DNA from: Pseudomonas sp. IB20
GTDB taxonomy: Bacteria > Pseudomonadota > Gammaproteobacteria > Pseudomonadales > Pseudomonadaceae
Reading direction: 5' to 3'
Length of the DNA stretch: 64,000 nt
Assembly: GCF_009707325.1 (NCBI RefSeq)
Contig: NZ_CP046103.1
Coordinates: forward strand, 620,001-684,000
Shown: piece after piece, positions 8,454 to 17,206 of the stretch
Layout of the letters: each line of letters opens with the position of its first letter
How positions within the stretch are numbered: the stretch's first letter is position 1
Position numbers and translations under genes: made by a program
The notes under the pieces: generated by a model
Seen by the model: only the letters and a program-made list of their open reading frames with translations
The model's database searches: none
What the model was told of the DNA's origin: nothing

Positions 8454-9836
8454 TCATGCAGAACCTGAGGCAGATTCACGTGGGTTGAAAAAACGCGCCA
8501 ACACCAGACGATCCAATACCCACACCACGATCAACGACGCGCCCACCAACGGGAAGATAATCGCCAGCCCGAGCATGATCACCATCGCGGTTTTCCACTT
8601 CGGCAGGTCATGGCGCAACGGCGGAACACCCAAACCTCCCACGGGCCGACGCTTCCACCAGATCACCACGCCACTGACGGCGCTGAGCAGAATCATCAAG
8701 CAAATCACCAGCACGATCAGTTGATTGACCCAGCCGAACATCTTGCCTTCATGCAGCATCACACCGGTCTCAGTAGCACGGGCGACGGTGTTGTAGTGTT
8801 CCCAGCGCACATCGGCGAGGACTTTGCCGGTGTATTGGTCCACGTGCAGGGTGGCGTCGTTGCGCGGGTCGTTGGCGAATACCGCGATGGTGAACACGCC
8901 TTCGGCGGTGGTGGGGAAGGTGATGCTGTAGCCGGGCTCGACCTTACGTGCGTTGGCCAGGTCGACCACGTGTTGCAGGCGCACGGTGGGGGCGGCCGGG
9001 CCAGAGTGCATGGCGCCGTGGTTCATGTGTTCGGCGTGGTCGCCGGACATGGGCATCGGCGTGTTTTCCATGGCCCAGGGCACGGTTTGCTGGCTGGCGG
9101 TATTGAGCACGCGGGCCTGCTGATCGGACTGCGGCATGTTGTTCCACATCGCCGCCGGGAAGGTGTTCCACAGCTCGGCGTATTGCTTGCCCCAGAAGCC
9201 GGTCCAGGTCATGCCGCTGAGCAGCATCACCAGTAAAAAGACCGCGCCCCAGAAGCCGGCGACCGCGTGCATATCGCGCCAGAACACCCGGCCACGTGTG
9301 TTAAATCGCGGCCACAAGACCCCGGCCGACGACTTGCCGCGCGGCCACCACAGGTACACGCCGGACACCACGAGCATCACGCCCCAACCGGCGGCGAGTT
9401 CCACCAGGCGATCGCCGACGGTGCCGATCATCAGCTCACCGTGCAACGCGCGGGCGATGGCTTGCAGGTTGTATTTGGCATCCTGTTCGCCAAGCACGGT
9501 GCCGCGATACGGGTCGACGAACACGGTCACTTCGCGCCCATCGTGACGCATCACGAATTGCGCGCTGCTGGTGGCGTCGGCAGGCGGCAAATATTTGCTG
9601 ATCTTGCCTTGGGGAAAGGCCGCCTGGGCGCGTTGCAATTGTTCGTCGGCGCTCAATGCGTGTTCGGCGCTTTGCACCTTGAGCAGGTCGCCATACATCA
9701 GCGGGTCGAGCTGGGGTTTGAACAGGTAGATGATGCCGGTGAGGGCCAGCAGCACCATGAAAGGGGCGACGAATAGCCCGGCGTAGAAGTGCCAACGCCA
9801 GGCCAGGTTGTAGAAGGAAATCTTTTGAGTGGTCAT
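8454..9836 (-). CDS. PepSY-domain inner-membrane protein of the copper operon
   Basis: 460 residues of the PepSY_TM family. A hydrophobic segment lies near residues 15-40, others near 145-165 and 195-215, and two at the C-terminal end (about 365-390 and 415-440), flanking periplasmic PepSY regions. A Met/His-rich loop (M-P-M-S-G-D-H-A-E-H-M-N-H-G-A-M-H) at about 258-279 is a likely copper-binding stretch. Members next to TonB receptors are thought to reduce or handle the metal brought in (compare FoxB, PiuB). It lies downstream of oprC on the same strand, separated by a REP doublet. A role in copper release or reduction is inferred. Confidence 0.85.
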   Translation of the reverse strand: MTTQKISFYNLAWRWHFYAGLFVAPFMVLLALTGIIYLFKPQLDPLMYGDLLKVQSAEHALSADEQLQRAQAAFPQGKISKYLPPADATSSAQFVMRHDGREVTVFVDPYRGTVLGEQDAKYNLQAIARALHGELMIGTVGDRLVELAAGWGVMLVVSGVYLWWPRGKSSAGVLWPRFNTRGRVFWRDMHAVAGFWGAVFLLVMLLSGMTWTGFWGKQYAELWNTFPAAMWNNMPQSDQQARVLNTASQQTVPWAMENTPMPMSGDHAEHMNHGAMHSGPAAPTVRLQHVVDLANARKVEPGYSITFPTTAEGVFTIAVFANDPRNDATLHVDQYTGKVLADVRWEHYNTVARATETGVMLHEGKMFGWVNQLIVLVICLMILLSAVSGVVIWWKRRPVGGLGVPPLRHDLPKWKTAMVIMLGLAIIFPLVGASLIVVWVLDRLVLARFFNPRESASGSA

Positions 9837-9881
9837 CAGGTGCTCCGCAAAGGCTTTAAAAATTTTTGTCAGTTATGCAGC

Positions 9882-9971
9882 CATCGCGGGCAAGTCGCAC
9901 CGCCGCTCCCACAGGGGAATGTATTTCAACTGTGGGAGCGGCGGTGCGACGATTCGACTTGCCCGCGATGC
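9882..9971. repeat. REP doublet between oprC and the PepSY gene
   Basis: A long inverted repeat: CATCGCGGGCAAGTCG followed by CACCGCCGCTCCCACA, mirrored after a 15-base spacer. It fills the whole oprC-PepSY gap, so the read-through mRNA would carry a very stable hairpin. Confidence 0.85.
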
Positions 9972-9973
9972 TG

Positions 9974-12034
9974 TTAGAAGCTCATGTCCACCTTGGTCCA
10001 GAGCGTGCGCCCCGGTTCCTTGATGGCTTGCGGGTCGTTGGCCGGGTAGCCGAAGCCTGCGTTACCGGCCAGGTTCAGGTGCTCGGCGTAGGCCTTGCCG
10101 AAGAGGTTGTCGACGCCGGTGCTGACCTTGAAGTTTTTGTTGATGCGGTACGCCGCGTTCAGCGAGAACACGCCAAAGCCGCCGCTCTTGTCGAAGTCTT
10201 TACCGACCACGTTGCCCTTGTTTTGGTCGATGCGGTTTTGCGCCGCGACTACGCGCCACAAGGCACCGGCGCTCCAGTCGTCTTCGCTGTAGGTCAGGCC
10301 GAAACGGGCGTCCAGCGGTGGCATTTGCGGCAGCGCTTTGCCGTCGCTGCTGTTCTTGCCCCAGGCGTAGGCGAGGCTGGCGTCGGCCTTCCAGTTGCGC
10401 GTCAGCTTGTAGGCTGCACCCAGTTCGCCGCCCATGATCCGTGCATCGACGTTACGCGCCTGGGAGGTGGTGCCCATCATGCCGGGCTTGTAATCGAACA
10501 GGATAAAGTCGCGTACCTGGCCGATATAAGCCGAGGCCCAGGCTTCCACATCCGCGGTTTTGTATTGCGCGCCGAAGTCGAGTTGGGTGGTCTTTTCCGG
10601 CTTCACGCCATCGAAGGCATTCACCGAACCGGCCGCGCCGGTTTTGGGCGAAAACAGCTCCCAGTAATCCGGGAAGCGTTCGGCGTGGCCCAGCCCGGCG
10701 TAGACGGTGGTCGGGCTGTCGGCCAAGTCATGCTCATAACGCATAAAGCCTGACGGCAGGGTATCGGCGCGGGTGTTGTCGGCGGTCGGGTTGGGGCGCG
10801 ACATCATTCCTGAGCCCGTGCGCTGGCGGAAATCCTTGGCCGAGGCCCGGTCCAGGCGCGCACCGGTGATCAGACGATCGCGGTCGGCGGCGTACCAGGT
10901 CAGTTCGCCGAACACCCCGTAGTTGTGGAAGTTGGCGTCTTTGTTGCGCGGCAGATTCTTGTAGGTGTCGATGCCCATGCTGCTGCGTTGGCGGTGCTCG
11001 TTGGTCTGCGCATCCAGGCCGCTGATCAACTGCACATCGGCCCAGCGCCAAGTGGCCTTGATCCGCGCGCCGAGGGTGCGGCGGTCGACGTTGGAGGCCA
11101 TGGGCCCGGCCATCATCCCGGTGCCCGACGGCGTGCGCAGGCTGTAGTTGTCCATCACATGGTCGGCGTAGTTGTAGTAGACCTGGGCCTCGACCTTATC
11201 CAGCACCTCGCCGATATTGGACTTCTCGAAACGCAGGCCCAGGCTTTCGCGCAAGAACTGCGAACCGTCCATGCCGCGCCCGGCGTAGCGGGCTTCACCA
11301 TCGCCACGGCCGGCGGTGAGTTCCAGCAGGGTGTCAGCGTCGGGGGTGAAGCCGACCGCGACGTCGCCGTTCCATTTGTCGTAGCGCGAGGCAACCGTAT
11401 CGTTGTTGCCATCCTTGTAGTCATCGGCATGCGCTTGGTTGCCGATCACCCGCACATAGCCCAGCGGCCCGCCGGCGGCGGCATCGATGACTTTGTCGAA
11501 GCGCCCGTTGGAACCGGCCAGCACGCTGGCGTTGACCCGTGTGCCCAGTTCGCCGAACTGCTCCGGCTCACGCTCGAACAGGATGGTACCGGCCGAGGCG
11601 CCCGGGCCCCAGAGCACGGTTTGCGGGCCTTTGATCACGGTCAGCTTGTCGTAGGTCTCCGGCGAGATATACGAGGTGGGCGCATCCATCCGGCCGGGGC
11701 AGGCGCCGAGCATCATGCCGCCGTTGGTGAGGATATTCAGGCGCGAGCCGAACATGCCGCGCAGCACCGGGTCGCCATTGGTGCCGCCGTTGCGCACCAG
11801 GGCGAAGCCGGGGATGGTCTTGAGGTAGTCGCCGCCATCGCTGGCGGGCACAGGTTGGCGCGGGTCTTTCGGGTTGGTGATCACGGTCAGCGGCGAGCTG
11901 GGGGCAATCGCAGTGATCACCGTGGGGCTCAGATCATGATCTTCCGCGTGAACCTGTGGCACCAACAGTGCGCCACACAGAACAGCGAAAACAGGGGTAC
12001 GTCCCAAACGGGTGTCAGCAGAAAACCTGGACAT
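9974..12034 (-). CDS. oprC: TonB-dependent copper receptor OprC
   Basis: About 686 residues. The signal peptide ends at V-H-A near residue 31. The plug contains G-G-x-Y-L-K-T-I-P-G-F near 72, V-L-R-G-M-F-G-S-R, and the signature C-P-G-R-M-D-A-P-T-S-Y near 115. This C-x-x-x-M motif is the copper site described for P. aeruginosa OprC. The barrel has several Met-rich loops (for example G-M-M-A-G-P-M) and ends M-S-F. It brings copper across the outer membrane. I chose the ATG at 12034; an ATG at 12049 adds five residues. Its operon partners are the PCu(A)C chaperone and two DUF2946 proteins upstream and the PepSY protein downstream. Confidence 0.93.
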   Translation of the reverse strand: MSRFSADTRLGRTPVFAVLCGALLVPQVHAEDHDLSPTVITAIAPSSPLTVITNPKDPRQPVPASDGGDYLKTIPGFALVRNGGTNGDPVLRGMFGSRLNILTNGGMMLGACPGRMDAPTSYISPETYDKLTVIKGPQTVLWGPGASAGTILFEREPEQFGELGTRVNASVLAGSNGRFDKVIDAAAGGPLGYVRVIGNQAHADDYKDGNNDTVASRYDKWNGDVAVGFTPDADTLLELTAGRGDGEARYAGRGMDGSQFLRESLGLRFEKSNIGEVLDKVEAQVYYNYADHVMDNYSLRTPSGTGMMAGPMASNVDRRTLGARIKATWRWADVQLISGLDAQTNEHRQRSSMGIDTYKNLPRNKDANFHNYGVFGELTWYAADRDRLITGARLDRASAKDFRQRTGSGMMSRPNPTADNTRADTLPSGFMRYEHDLADSPTTVYAGLGHAERFPDYWELFSPKTGAAGSVNAFDGVKPEKTTQLDFGAQYKTADVEAWASAYIGQVRDFILFDYKPGMMGTTSQARNVDARIMGGELGAAYKLTRNWKADASLAYAWGKNSSDGKALPQMPPLDARFGLTYSEDDWSAGALWRVVAAQNRIDQNKGNVVGKDFDKSGGFGVFSLNAAYRINKNFKVSTGVDNLFGKAYAEHLNLAGNAGFGYPANDPQAIKEPGRTLWTKVDMSF

Positions 12035-12127
12035 GAAAAATTCCATCAATCATTCGTAAACAACACGGCCAGCAGCCTGCGGCTGTCTGTCTAAAGTCGG
12101 CCGGGGTGAAGTAACGCGGTGAAGTGC

Positions 12128-12544
12128 TTACGCGGTGATGGGTGGCGCGCGGCTGCGGGCGCCGGGGAAGATGCTCTGCCGGGCATGGCCCAGGCGTGGG
12201 GCGGGGGTGAGGGCGTTGGCCGGCGGCGGGGTGCCAAGGGTGACGTAGGACACGCTGCCGGGCAGGGCCGGGCAGCTGAAGAGCAGGCTGCAATAGCCGC
12301 ACTTTTCCCAGAGCACGTGGTGTTCGTCAGGCGTTTTACTGTGTTGCGGTGGGGCGCCATGGCAGTTGGGCATGTCCATGGACATTTCCATCGACATACC
12401 GGCGTGATGATCCATCGGCATCGCTTGGGAAATCAGCGGACCGATAAAGATCATCAGCATGGCGAACAGGCTGATCCAACTGCCGCGCATCAAGCCCATG
12501 GGCTTGCGGCGCTGCGCGGATAACCTGGCGCGAGGGGCGCCCAT
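12128..12544 (-). CDS. DUF2946-family protein (copper operon, second copy)
   Basis: About 138 residues. The start at 12544 lies 11 bases past the PCu(A)C stop; longer starts would run into that gene. An N-terminal hydrophobic segment (W-I-S-L-F-A-M-L-M-I-F-I-G-P) is followed by a Met/His cluster (M-D-H-H-A-G-M-S-M-E-M-S-M-D-M) and C-G-Y-C, as in DUF2946. These small exported proteins occur beside copper genes in Pseudomonas; their task is unproven, but the Met/His/Cys residues suggest copper binding. It is followed by oprC. It is a distant paralog of the gene at 13084-13488. Confidence 0.8.
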   Translation of the reverse strand: MGAPRARLSAQRRKPMGLMRGSWISLFAMLMIFIGPLISQAMPMDHHAGMSMEMSMDMPNCHGAPPQHSKTPDEHHVLWEKCGYCSLLFSCPALPGSVSYVTLGTPPPANALTPAPRLGHARQSIFPGARSRAPPITA

Positions 12545-12554
12545 CGAGGTTGGC

Positions 12555-13037
12555 CTATTGAGCGTGCATATGCTCGTGGCCCGCCATCGGTGGCGTTTTC
12601 TGAACCGAGACTTCCACTTCAACCTTGCCGGCTTTTTCGAACGTCAGGGTCAGTGGGAATTGCTTGCCATCGGCCAACAGGCTACGGTCTTTGAGACCCA
12701 GCAGCATCACGTGATAGGCCATCGGCGCGAAGGTCAAATCACCCTTGGCCGGCACGGCAACGCTGGGCACTTGTTGCATCTTCATCAAGTCGCCTTGCAT
12801 CACATGCTCATGCAGTTCGGCTTTGTCCGCCACAGGCGTCTCGACGCTAAGTAAGCGGTCCGGCGTTTCCCCGGTGTTATGAATCACAAAATACGCCGCG
12901 ACGGTCGGCGCATTGGGCGGCAATTCCTGAGACCAGGGACCGCTGACCAGCAAGTCGCCGGCCTTGTAGTCATCGGCATTGGCAGCAACGCACACCGGCA
13001 GCAACAACGCAGCCAGAAGCAGGGAAGATTTGAGCAT
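12555..13037 (-). CDS. PCu(A)C-type periplasmic copper chaperone
   Basis: 160 residues with a signal peptide (M-L-K-S-S-L-L-L ... V-A-A-N-A) and a PCu(A)C (DUF461) domain. The copper motif H-x-M-x10-M-x21-H-x-M is visible as H-E-H-V-M ... M-K-M ... A-Y-H-V-M. The extra tail G-H-E-H-M-H-A-Q adds metal ligands. Such proteins carry Cu(I) in the periplasm, for example to cytochrome oxidase. The start at 13037 has the signal peptide directly after it. It is flanked by two DUF2946 genes and followed by oprC, so it probably receives copper imported by OprC (inference). Confidence 0.9.
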   Translation of the reverse strand: MLKSSLLLAALLLPVCVAANADDYKAGDLLVSGPWSQELPPNAPTVAAYFVIHNTGETPDRLLSVETPVADKAELHEHVMQGDLMKMQQVPSVAVPAKGDLTFAPMAYHVMLLGLKDRSLLADGKQFPLTLTFEKAGKVEVEVSVQKTPPMAGHEHMHAQ

Positions 13038-13083
13038 GGCAGTTCTCCAGAACGGTTCTAAACGCAGTTCACTTGCGAAGAAA

Positions 13084-13488
13084 TCAGGCCGTTGGAGAGG
13101 CGCGCGGGTTGAGGCTCGGCCATTGCTGGCGCGGTGTAGGCGCTTGCAGTGAAGGTGGCGGCAGGCTCTGCACCGCCGCAAACCGTGTGACGTACAACTG
13201 CGGCACATGCCCCGGCAACGCCACCAGCGGCGGCGAGCCCGAGCAACACCAGCAATGCTGCATGGTGGAGTGGTCGTCCTGCTGCGGCGCCGGAATGTCC
13301 AGCTTGCCCAGGGCAATGGTCTTCAGGCTGGCGCCATTAGACGAACAGAAACTGCCCCACAGCAATTGCTGCACGGGGTCACTGGACTGCTGCATCGCAC
13401 TGGCCATCGGCATGGCAAAGGCGTTGAACAGCACTGCAAAGCAGGCGATCCACACAATTGCAAAGCGTTGACGGGCCATGGCGGACAA
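13084..13488 (-). CDS. DUF2946-family protein (first gene of copper operon)
   Basis: 134 residues. An N-terminal hydrophobic segment (I-V-W-I-A-C-F-A-V-L-F-N-A-F-A) is followed by an exported part with H-S-T-M-Q-H-C-W-C-C-S-G near residue 77, the Cys/His cluster of DUF2946. An alternative ATG three codons in (13479) is equally good. As the first gene of the operon it is preceded by a palindromic leader element at 13503-13529. Function unknown; a copper-related role is inferred from its neighbours. Confidence 0.8.
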   Translation of the reverse strand: MSAMARQRFAIVWIACFAVLFNAFAMPMASAMQQSSDPVQQLLWGSFCSSNGASLKTIALGKLDIPAPQQDDHSTMQHCWCCSGSPPLVALPGHVPQLYVTRFAAVQSLPPPSLQAPTPRQQWPSLNPRASPTA

Positions 13489-13502
13489 TCCGTAGGGTTA
13501 AA

Positions 13503-13529
13503 CGATCAGGTGGGTATTTAGCCTGATCG
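13503..13529 (-). promoter_or_regulatory. Inverted repeat in the copper-operon leader
   Basis: Perfect 8-base arms CGATCAGG and CCTGATCG with 11 bases between them, 14-40 bases before the first start codon. It could be a metal-sensor operator or an mRNA hairpin over the leader. No known consensus was matched. Confidence 0.4.
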
Positions 13530-13649
13530 GTGGGGATAAGTAAAAAGCGCAGGTGTGGTTTGGTGTCGCAGTGGTTGCCTTCATGATAGTCGGGAACCAC
13601 GGATTGCCAATTTTTCAGACGGGTCGCGACATCCGGCGTGACGTTGAAC

Positions 13650-13739
13650 CCTGTGGGAGCTGGCTTGCCTGCGATGGCATCACCTTGGCCTAACTGGAAG
13701 ACCGAGCCGTCTGCATCGCAGGCAAGCCCGCTCCCACAT
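13650..13739. repeat. REP doublet downstream of cobK
   Basis: Facing units GTGGGAGCTGGCTTGCCTGCGATG and CATCGCAGGCAAGCCCGCTCCCAC (13652-13675 and 13714-13737). The right-hand unit is copied again at 13860-13883 by the 146-base duplication. Confidence 0.85.
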
Positions 13740-13964
13740 TGGAAAGGTGGTGTTTAGAGAGTGTTGACTGCCTGTAGCACCGCAGCCACGTCGGTGAACT
13801 CTCGATCTACCGCAGCCAGATGGCATCACCTTGGCCTAACTGGAAGACCGAGCCGTCTGCATCGCAGGCAAGCCCGCTCCCACATTGGAAAGGTGGTGTT
13901 TAGAGAGTGTTGACTGCCTGTAGCACCGCAGCCACGTCGGTGAACTCTCGATCTACCGCAGCCA
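13673..13964. repeat. Exact 146-base tandem duplication covering the 3' end of cobK
   Basis: Bases 13673-13818 and 13819-13964 read identically, period 146. Each copy holds one REP unit and the last 65 bases of cobK. The inner copy belongs to the working gene; the outer copy (13754-13818) is a detached cobK tail. It may be a recent duplication or an assembly join. Confidence 0.95.
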
Positions 13965-14619
13965 ACACTGGACGCTTCAATACAAGCACCGGCATTCCCA
14001 GCTCGCGAGCCACTTCCAGCTTCGGTTCAGTGGCCGTGCTGCCGCTGTTCTTGCTGATCAGCACATCAATCCCACGCCGCTCAAACAACGCGCGCTCATC
14101 CTCGATCAGAAACGGCCCACGCGCACCGATGACTTCACAGCGCGCATTCCCCGGATACACATCCAGCGCGCGCAGCGTCCAGAACTGCTCCGGCGGAATT
14201 TCCTCGAGATGCTGCAACGGCTCGCGCCCAAGAGTGAACAACGGCCGCTTGAAGGGTTTCAACGCTTCAATCAGCTCGGCCCAATCACTGACCTCACGCC
14301 AGTCATCGCCCGCCTGCGGTTGCCACGCCGGGCGGCGCAACGCCCAGCAAGGGATGCCGGACAGCGTTGCAGCCTCGGCAGCATTCCGGCTGATCTGAGC
14401 TGCATAGGGATGGGTGGCGTCGAGAATCAGGCTGATGTGTTCCTCACGGACAAACTGCACGAGGCCCTCAACGCCACCATAACCGCCGACACGCACGTGG
14501 CATGTGAGGTCCGTCGGTACGCGGCCCACGCCCGCCAGGCTATAGATGTGCTCCGGGCCCAGAGTTCGGGCAATGGCCAGGGCTTCAGTCACGCCGCCCA
14601 ACAGCAGGATGCGTTTCAT
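13900..14619 (-). CDS. cobK: Precorrin-6A reductase CobK
   Basis: 239 residues, the normal length for CobK/CbiJ. It begins with the nucleotide-binding strand [14 protein letters not shown] and has D-A-T-H-P-Y-A-A-Q near residue 68 and the C-terminal [12 protein letters not shown], both typical. It reduces the macrocycle of precorrin-6A with NADPH in B12 synthesis. Its start overlaps the cobL stop by 4 bases (ATGA), so the two are coupled. The last 22 codons lie inside the tandem duplication, but the copy used here keeps a normal end. Confidence 0.93.
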   Translation of the reverse strand: MKRILLLGGVTEALAIARTLGPEHIYSLAGVGRVPTDLTCHVRVGGYGGVEGLVQFVREEHISLILDATHPYAAQISRNAAEAATLSGIPCWALRRPAWQPQAGDDWREVSDWAELIEALKPFKRPLFTLGREPLQHLEEIPPEQFWTLRALDVYPGNARCEVIGARGPFLIEDERALFERRGIDVLISKNSGSTATEPKLEVARELGMPVLVLKRPVLAAVDREFTDVAAVLQAVNTL

Positions 14620-15821
14620 AGTGGTTTGACCACTTCCAGCAAGGTGATCGGCAGCGCCTGGCGCCAGGTGTCGAACTCACCCAGCGGCTGGGCCTGCGCC
14701 ACATGAATGCGGGTCAGCTCGCCGCCGTGCTCCGCGCGCCAGGCCATCAGGGTCATTTCGCTTTGCAGGGTCACGGCATTCGCCACCAAGCGGCCGCCGG
14801 GCCGCAGGTGTTGCCAGCAGGTGTCGAGCACGCCGTCGCGGGTGACGCCGCCGCCGATGAAGATCGCATCCGGTGCTTCCAGTCCGTGTAATACGTCCGG
14901 GGCCTTGCCGCGAATCAGGTGCAGGCCGGGCACGCCGAGGGCGTCGCGGTTATGTTCGATCAGGCCTTGGCGGCCGGCATCGGCTTCAATCGCCAGTGCA
15001 CGACAGCTCGGGTGGGCACGCATCCATTCGATGCCGATAGAGCCGCTGCCCGCGCCCACATCCCAGAGTAACTCGCCGGGCATCGGCGCGAGGCGGGCGA
15101 GGGTCATGGCGCGCACATCGCGCTTGGTTAGTTGGCCGTCGTGTTTGAACGCCGAATCCGGTAGACCGGCGAGGCGCGACAGGCGCGGCGTATTGGCGTC
15201 GGCGAGGCAGTCGATGGCGACCACGTTCAAATCGGCGACCTGGGTGTGCTCCCATGACTGGGCCAGTCCGTCGATACGCTGCTCATCCACGCCGCCTAAG
15301 TGTTCAAATACGGTCAACCGGCTGGACCCAAACCCGGACTCAACCAAAAGCGAGGCAATCGCCGCAGGGCTGCGCCCGTCATTGCTCAACACCAGCAACC
15401 GCACGCCACTGGCCAAATGTGCATTCAGCGCCGCCAGCGGCCGCGCGACCACTGACAATGTCACCACTTCCTGCAACGGCCAGCCCAACCGCGCCGCTGC
15501 CAACGACACCGACGACGGCGCCGGCAAAATCAGCAACTCTTCAGCCGCCACCTGCCGCGCCAAACTGGCGCCCACGCCATAGAACATTGGGTCGCCGCTG
15601 GCCAGCACGCACACAGGCTCGCCGCGCCGCGCCAACACCGGCGCCAGGGAAAACGGGCTAGGCCACAACTGACGCTCGCCACGAATACACACCGGCAACA
15701 GGTCCAACTGACGCTGGCCGCCTATAATCCGGGAGGCGTGCAACAAGGCGTGCCGGGCGTTTCTGCCCAGCCCCTTGAAGCCGTCTTCACCGATGCCTAC
15801 TACCGTCAGCCAGGGCGACAT
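14616..15821 (-). CDS. cobL: Precorrin-6Y C5,15-methyltransferase (decarboxylating) CobL
   Basis: 401 residues, a fusion of a CbiE-type tetrapyrrole methylase (about 1-205, starting [11 protein letters not shown]) and a CbiT-type methyltransferase (about 215-400, with the SAM loop [10 protein letters not shown] near 245). It adds methyls at C5 and C15 and removes the acetate carboxyl at C12. It is divergent from cobG with only about 95 bases between the likely starts, so promoters must be packed there. In P. aeruginosa I recall cbiD next to this gene; here cobK follows directly. Confidence 0.93.
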   Translation of the reverse strand: MSPWLTVVGIGEDGFKGLGRNARHALLHASRIIGGQRQLDLLPVCIRGERQLWPSPFSLAPVLARRGEPVCVLASGDPMFYGVGASLARQVAAEELLILPAPSSVSLAAARLGWPLQEVVTLSVVARPLAALNAHLASGVRLLVLSNDGRSPAAIASLLVESGFGSSRLTVFEHLGGVDEQRIDGLAQSWEHTQVADLNVVAIDCLADANTPRLSRLAGLPDSAFKHDGQLTKRDVRAMTLARLAPMPGELLWDVGAGSGSIGIEWMRAHPSCRALAIEADAGRQGLIEHNRDALGVPGLHLIRGKAPDVLHGLEAPDAIFIGGGVTRDGVLDTCWQHLRPGGRLVANAVTLQSEMTLMAWRAEHGGELTRIHVAQAQPLGEFDTWRQALPITLLEVVKPL

Positions 15822-15916
15822 ATCAATTCCTTGAACGACATCCGACGGGCAGGCTTTTCATGCCACCGGACAAAGCAGGCATAATACCGCGCCTTTACCC
15901 GTCAACCGGTAGCCCC
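15822..15916. promoter_or_regulatory. Divergent cobL / cobG promoter region
   Basis: A CATAAT hexamer at 15880-15885, with a poor -35 (TTTTCA at 15855-15860), could serve cobG. The region is too short for a cobalamin riboswitch and no B12-box was seen. Confidence 0.3.
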
Positions 15917-17206
15917 GTGAACCCAACGCCTGCTCTGAACACCTTGCGCCCCTCGGCTTGTCCGGGGTTGCTGCGTATTGTCCAGGCGTTGGATGGTGGC
16001 ATTTGTCGAATCAAATTGGCCGGTGGGTCGATCACTGCCGCCCAGGCGATTGCCGTGGCGGATGCAGCCCAAGCCTATGCGGGCGGGGTGATCGAGGCCA
16101 CCAACCGCGCCAATCTGCAGATTCGCGGGATTGGCGCCGAGCAGGGCGCCTTGATTGCCGCGCTGCTGGCCGCAGGCCTTGGCCCGAACAACGCCGCTGG
16201 CGACGATGTGCGCAACCTGATGCTCAGCCCCAGCGCCGGCATCGACCCGCAGATGCTGTTCGACACCCGCCCGCTGGCCGACCAGATCCTCGCCACCTTG
16301 CAAAACCATCCACGGTTTCATGAGTTGTCGGCCAAGTTCGCCGTGCAGCTGGATGGCTTTGAGGCCCTGGCGATGCTCGAGCATCACCACGACCTGTGGC
16401 TGTCGGCGTTTGAGCGTGATGGTGAAACATTGTTGGCCTTTGGCTTAGCCGGTTGCCCGGGGTTGGATGCGCCATTGGCGGCTGTGCCCCTAGAGCAAGG
16501 TCATGCTTTGGTCGTTGCCGTGCTCGAGCTGTTTCTCGACTTGGCGACCCCGACGCAAACTCGCATGCGTCATCTGGCTGTGGATAACTTACTGGCCCGT
16601 CTAAACCTGCCGCTGCTGCCGGTGGATGGCTTCAAACGCCCGGCCAGTGAGGCTTTATTGCATTTAGGGACTTATCCACAGGGTCAAAAAAATCAGTTCT
16701 ACGTCGCCGCCGTTGCGCCATTGGGTCGTTTGGATTCAACCATGCTTAAAGGCGTCGCGCAGCTGGCCAGTGAGTGTGGCGACGGCACGTTGCGCTTTAC
16801 GCCTTGGCAGGGCGTGCTGCTGCCCAATGTTCAAAATCATGACGCCGTTACTGCGCGATTGGAGCGGTTGGGCTTTCTCTGCTCAGTCGACCAACCCCTG
16901 GCGCGCATGATCGCCTGCACGGGCTCAAGTGGCTGCGGCAAAGGCCTGGCCGACACCAAGGTCGACGCCCTGCAATTGGCCGCGCTGCAACCCGGCGTTG
17001 AGGTGCACCTGTCCGGCTGCCCACGCTCCTGCGCCGCCGCACACACCGCGCCGGTCACCTTGCTGGCGGTGAGCCCCGGCCACTACGACGTCTATTTTCG
17101 CGACGCAGCCCAACCCGGTTTCGGCCGGCTGCACGCGCGCACTCTTTCCATTGAAGCGGCGGGCGCCCTGTTACGCGCACGCTCACGGAGCAACACCGAT
17201 GATTGA
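15917..17206 (+). CDS. cobG: Precorrin-3B synthase CobG
   Basis: About 429 residues from the GTG at 15917, where family similarity starts (R-P-S-A-C-P-G-L-L-R-I). An upstream in-frame ATG at 15860 would add 19 residues and sit upstream of a possible -10 hexamer. It has the nitrite/sulfite reductase fold with Fe-S/siroheme cysteines C-T-G-S-S-G-C near residue 334 and C-P-R-S-C near 366. The enzyme uses oxygen to make precorrin-3B, so this is the aerobic B12 route. It is the first gene of the cobG-H-I-J operon; its end overlaps the cobH start by 8 bases. Confidence 0.9.
   Translation: MNPTPALNTLRPSACPGLLRIVQALDGGICRIKLAGGSITAAQAIAVADAAQAYAGGVIEATNRANLQIRGIGAEQGALIAALLAAGLGPNNAAGDDVRNLMLSPSAGIDPQMLFDTRPLADQILATLQNHPRFHELSAKFAVQLDGFEALAMLEHHHDLWLSAFERDGETLLAFGLAGCPGLDAPLAAVPLEQGHALVVAVLELFLDLATPTQTRMRHLAVDNLLARLNLPLLPVDGFKRPASEALLHLGTYPQGQKNQFYVAAVAPLGRLDSTMLKGVAQLASECGDGTLRFTPWQGVLLPNVQNHDAVTARLERLGFLCSVDQPLARMIACTGSSGCGKGLADTKVDALQLAALQPGVEVHLSGCPRSCAAAHTAPVTLLAVSPGHYDVYFRDAAQPGFGRLHARTLSIEAAGALLRARSRSNTDD

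Noticed and set aside
8454..13488. Horizontal island for the copper operon
   Set aside because: No integrase, tRNA end, direct-repeat borders or clear shift in composition; looks like resident Pseudomonas DNA.
15822..15916. Cobalamin riboswitch before the cob genes
   Set aside because: Only about 95 bases separate the divergent starts, too few for the ~200-base element, and no B12-box was found.
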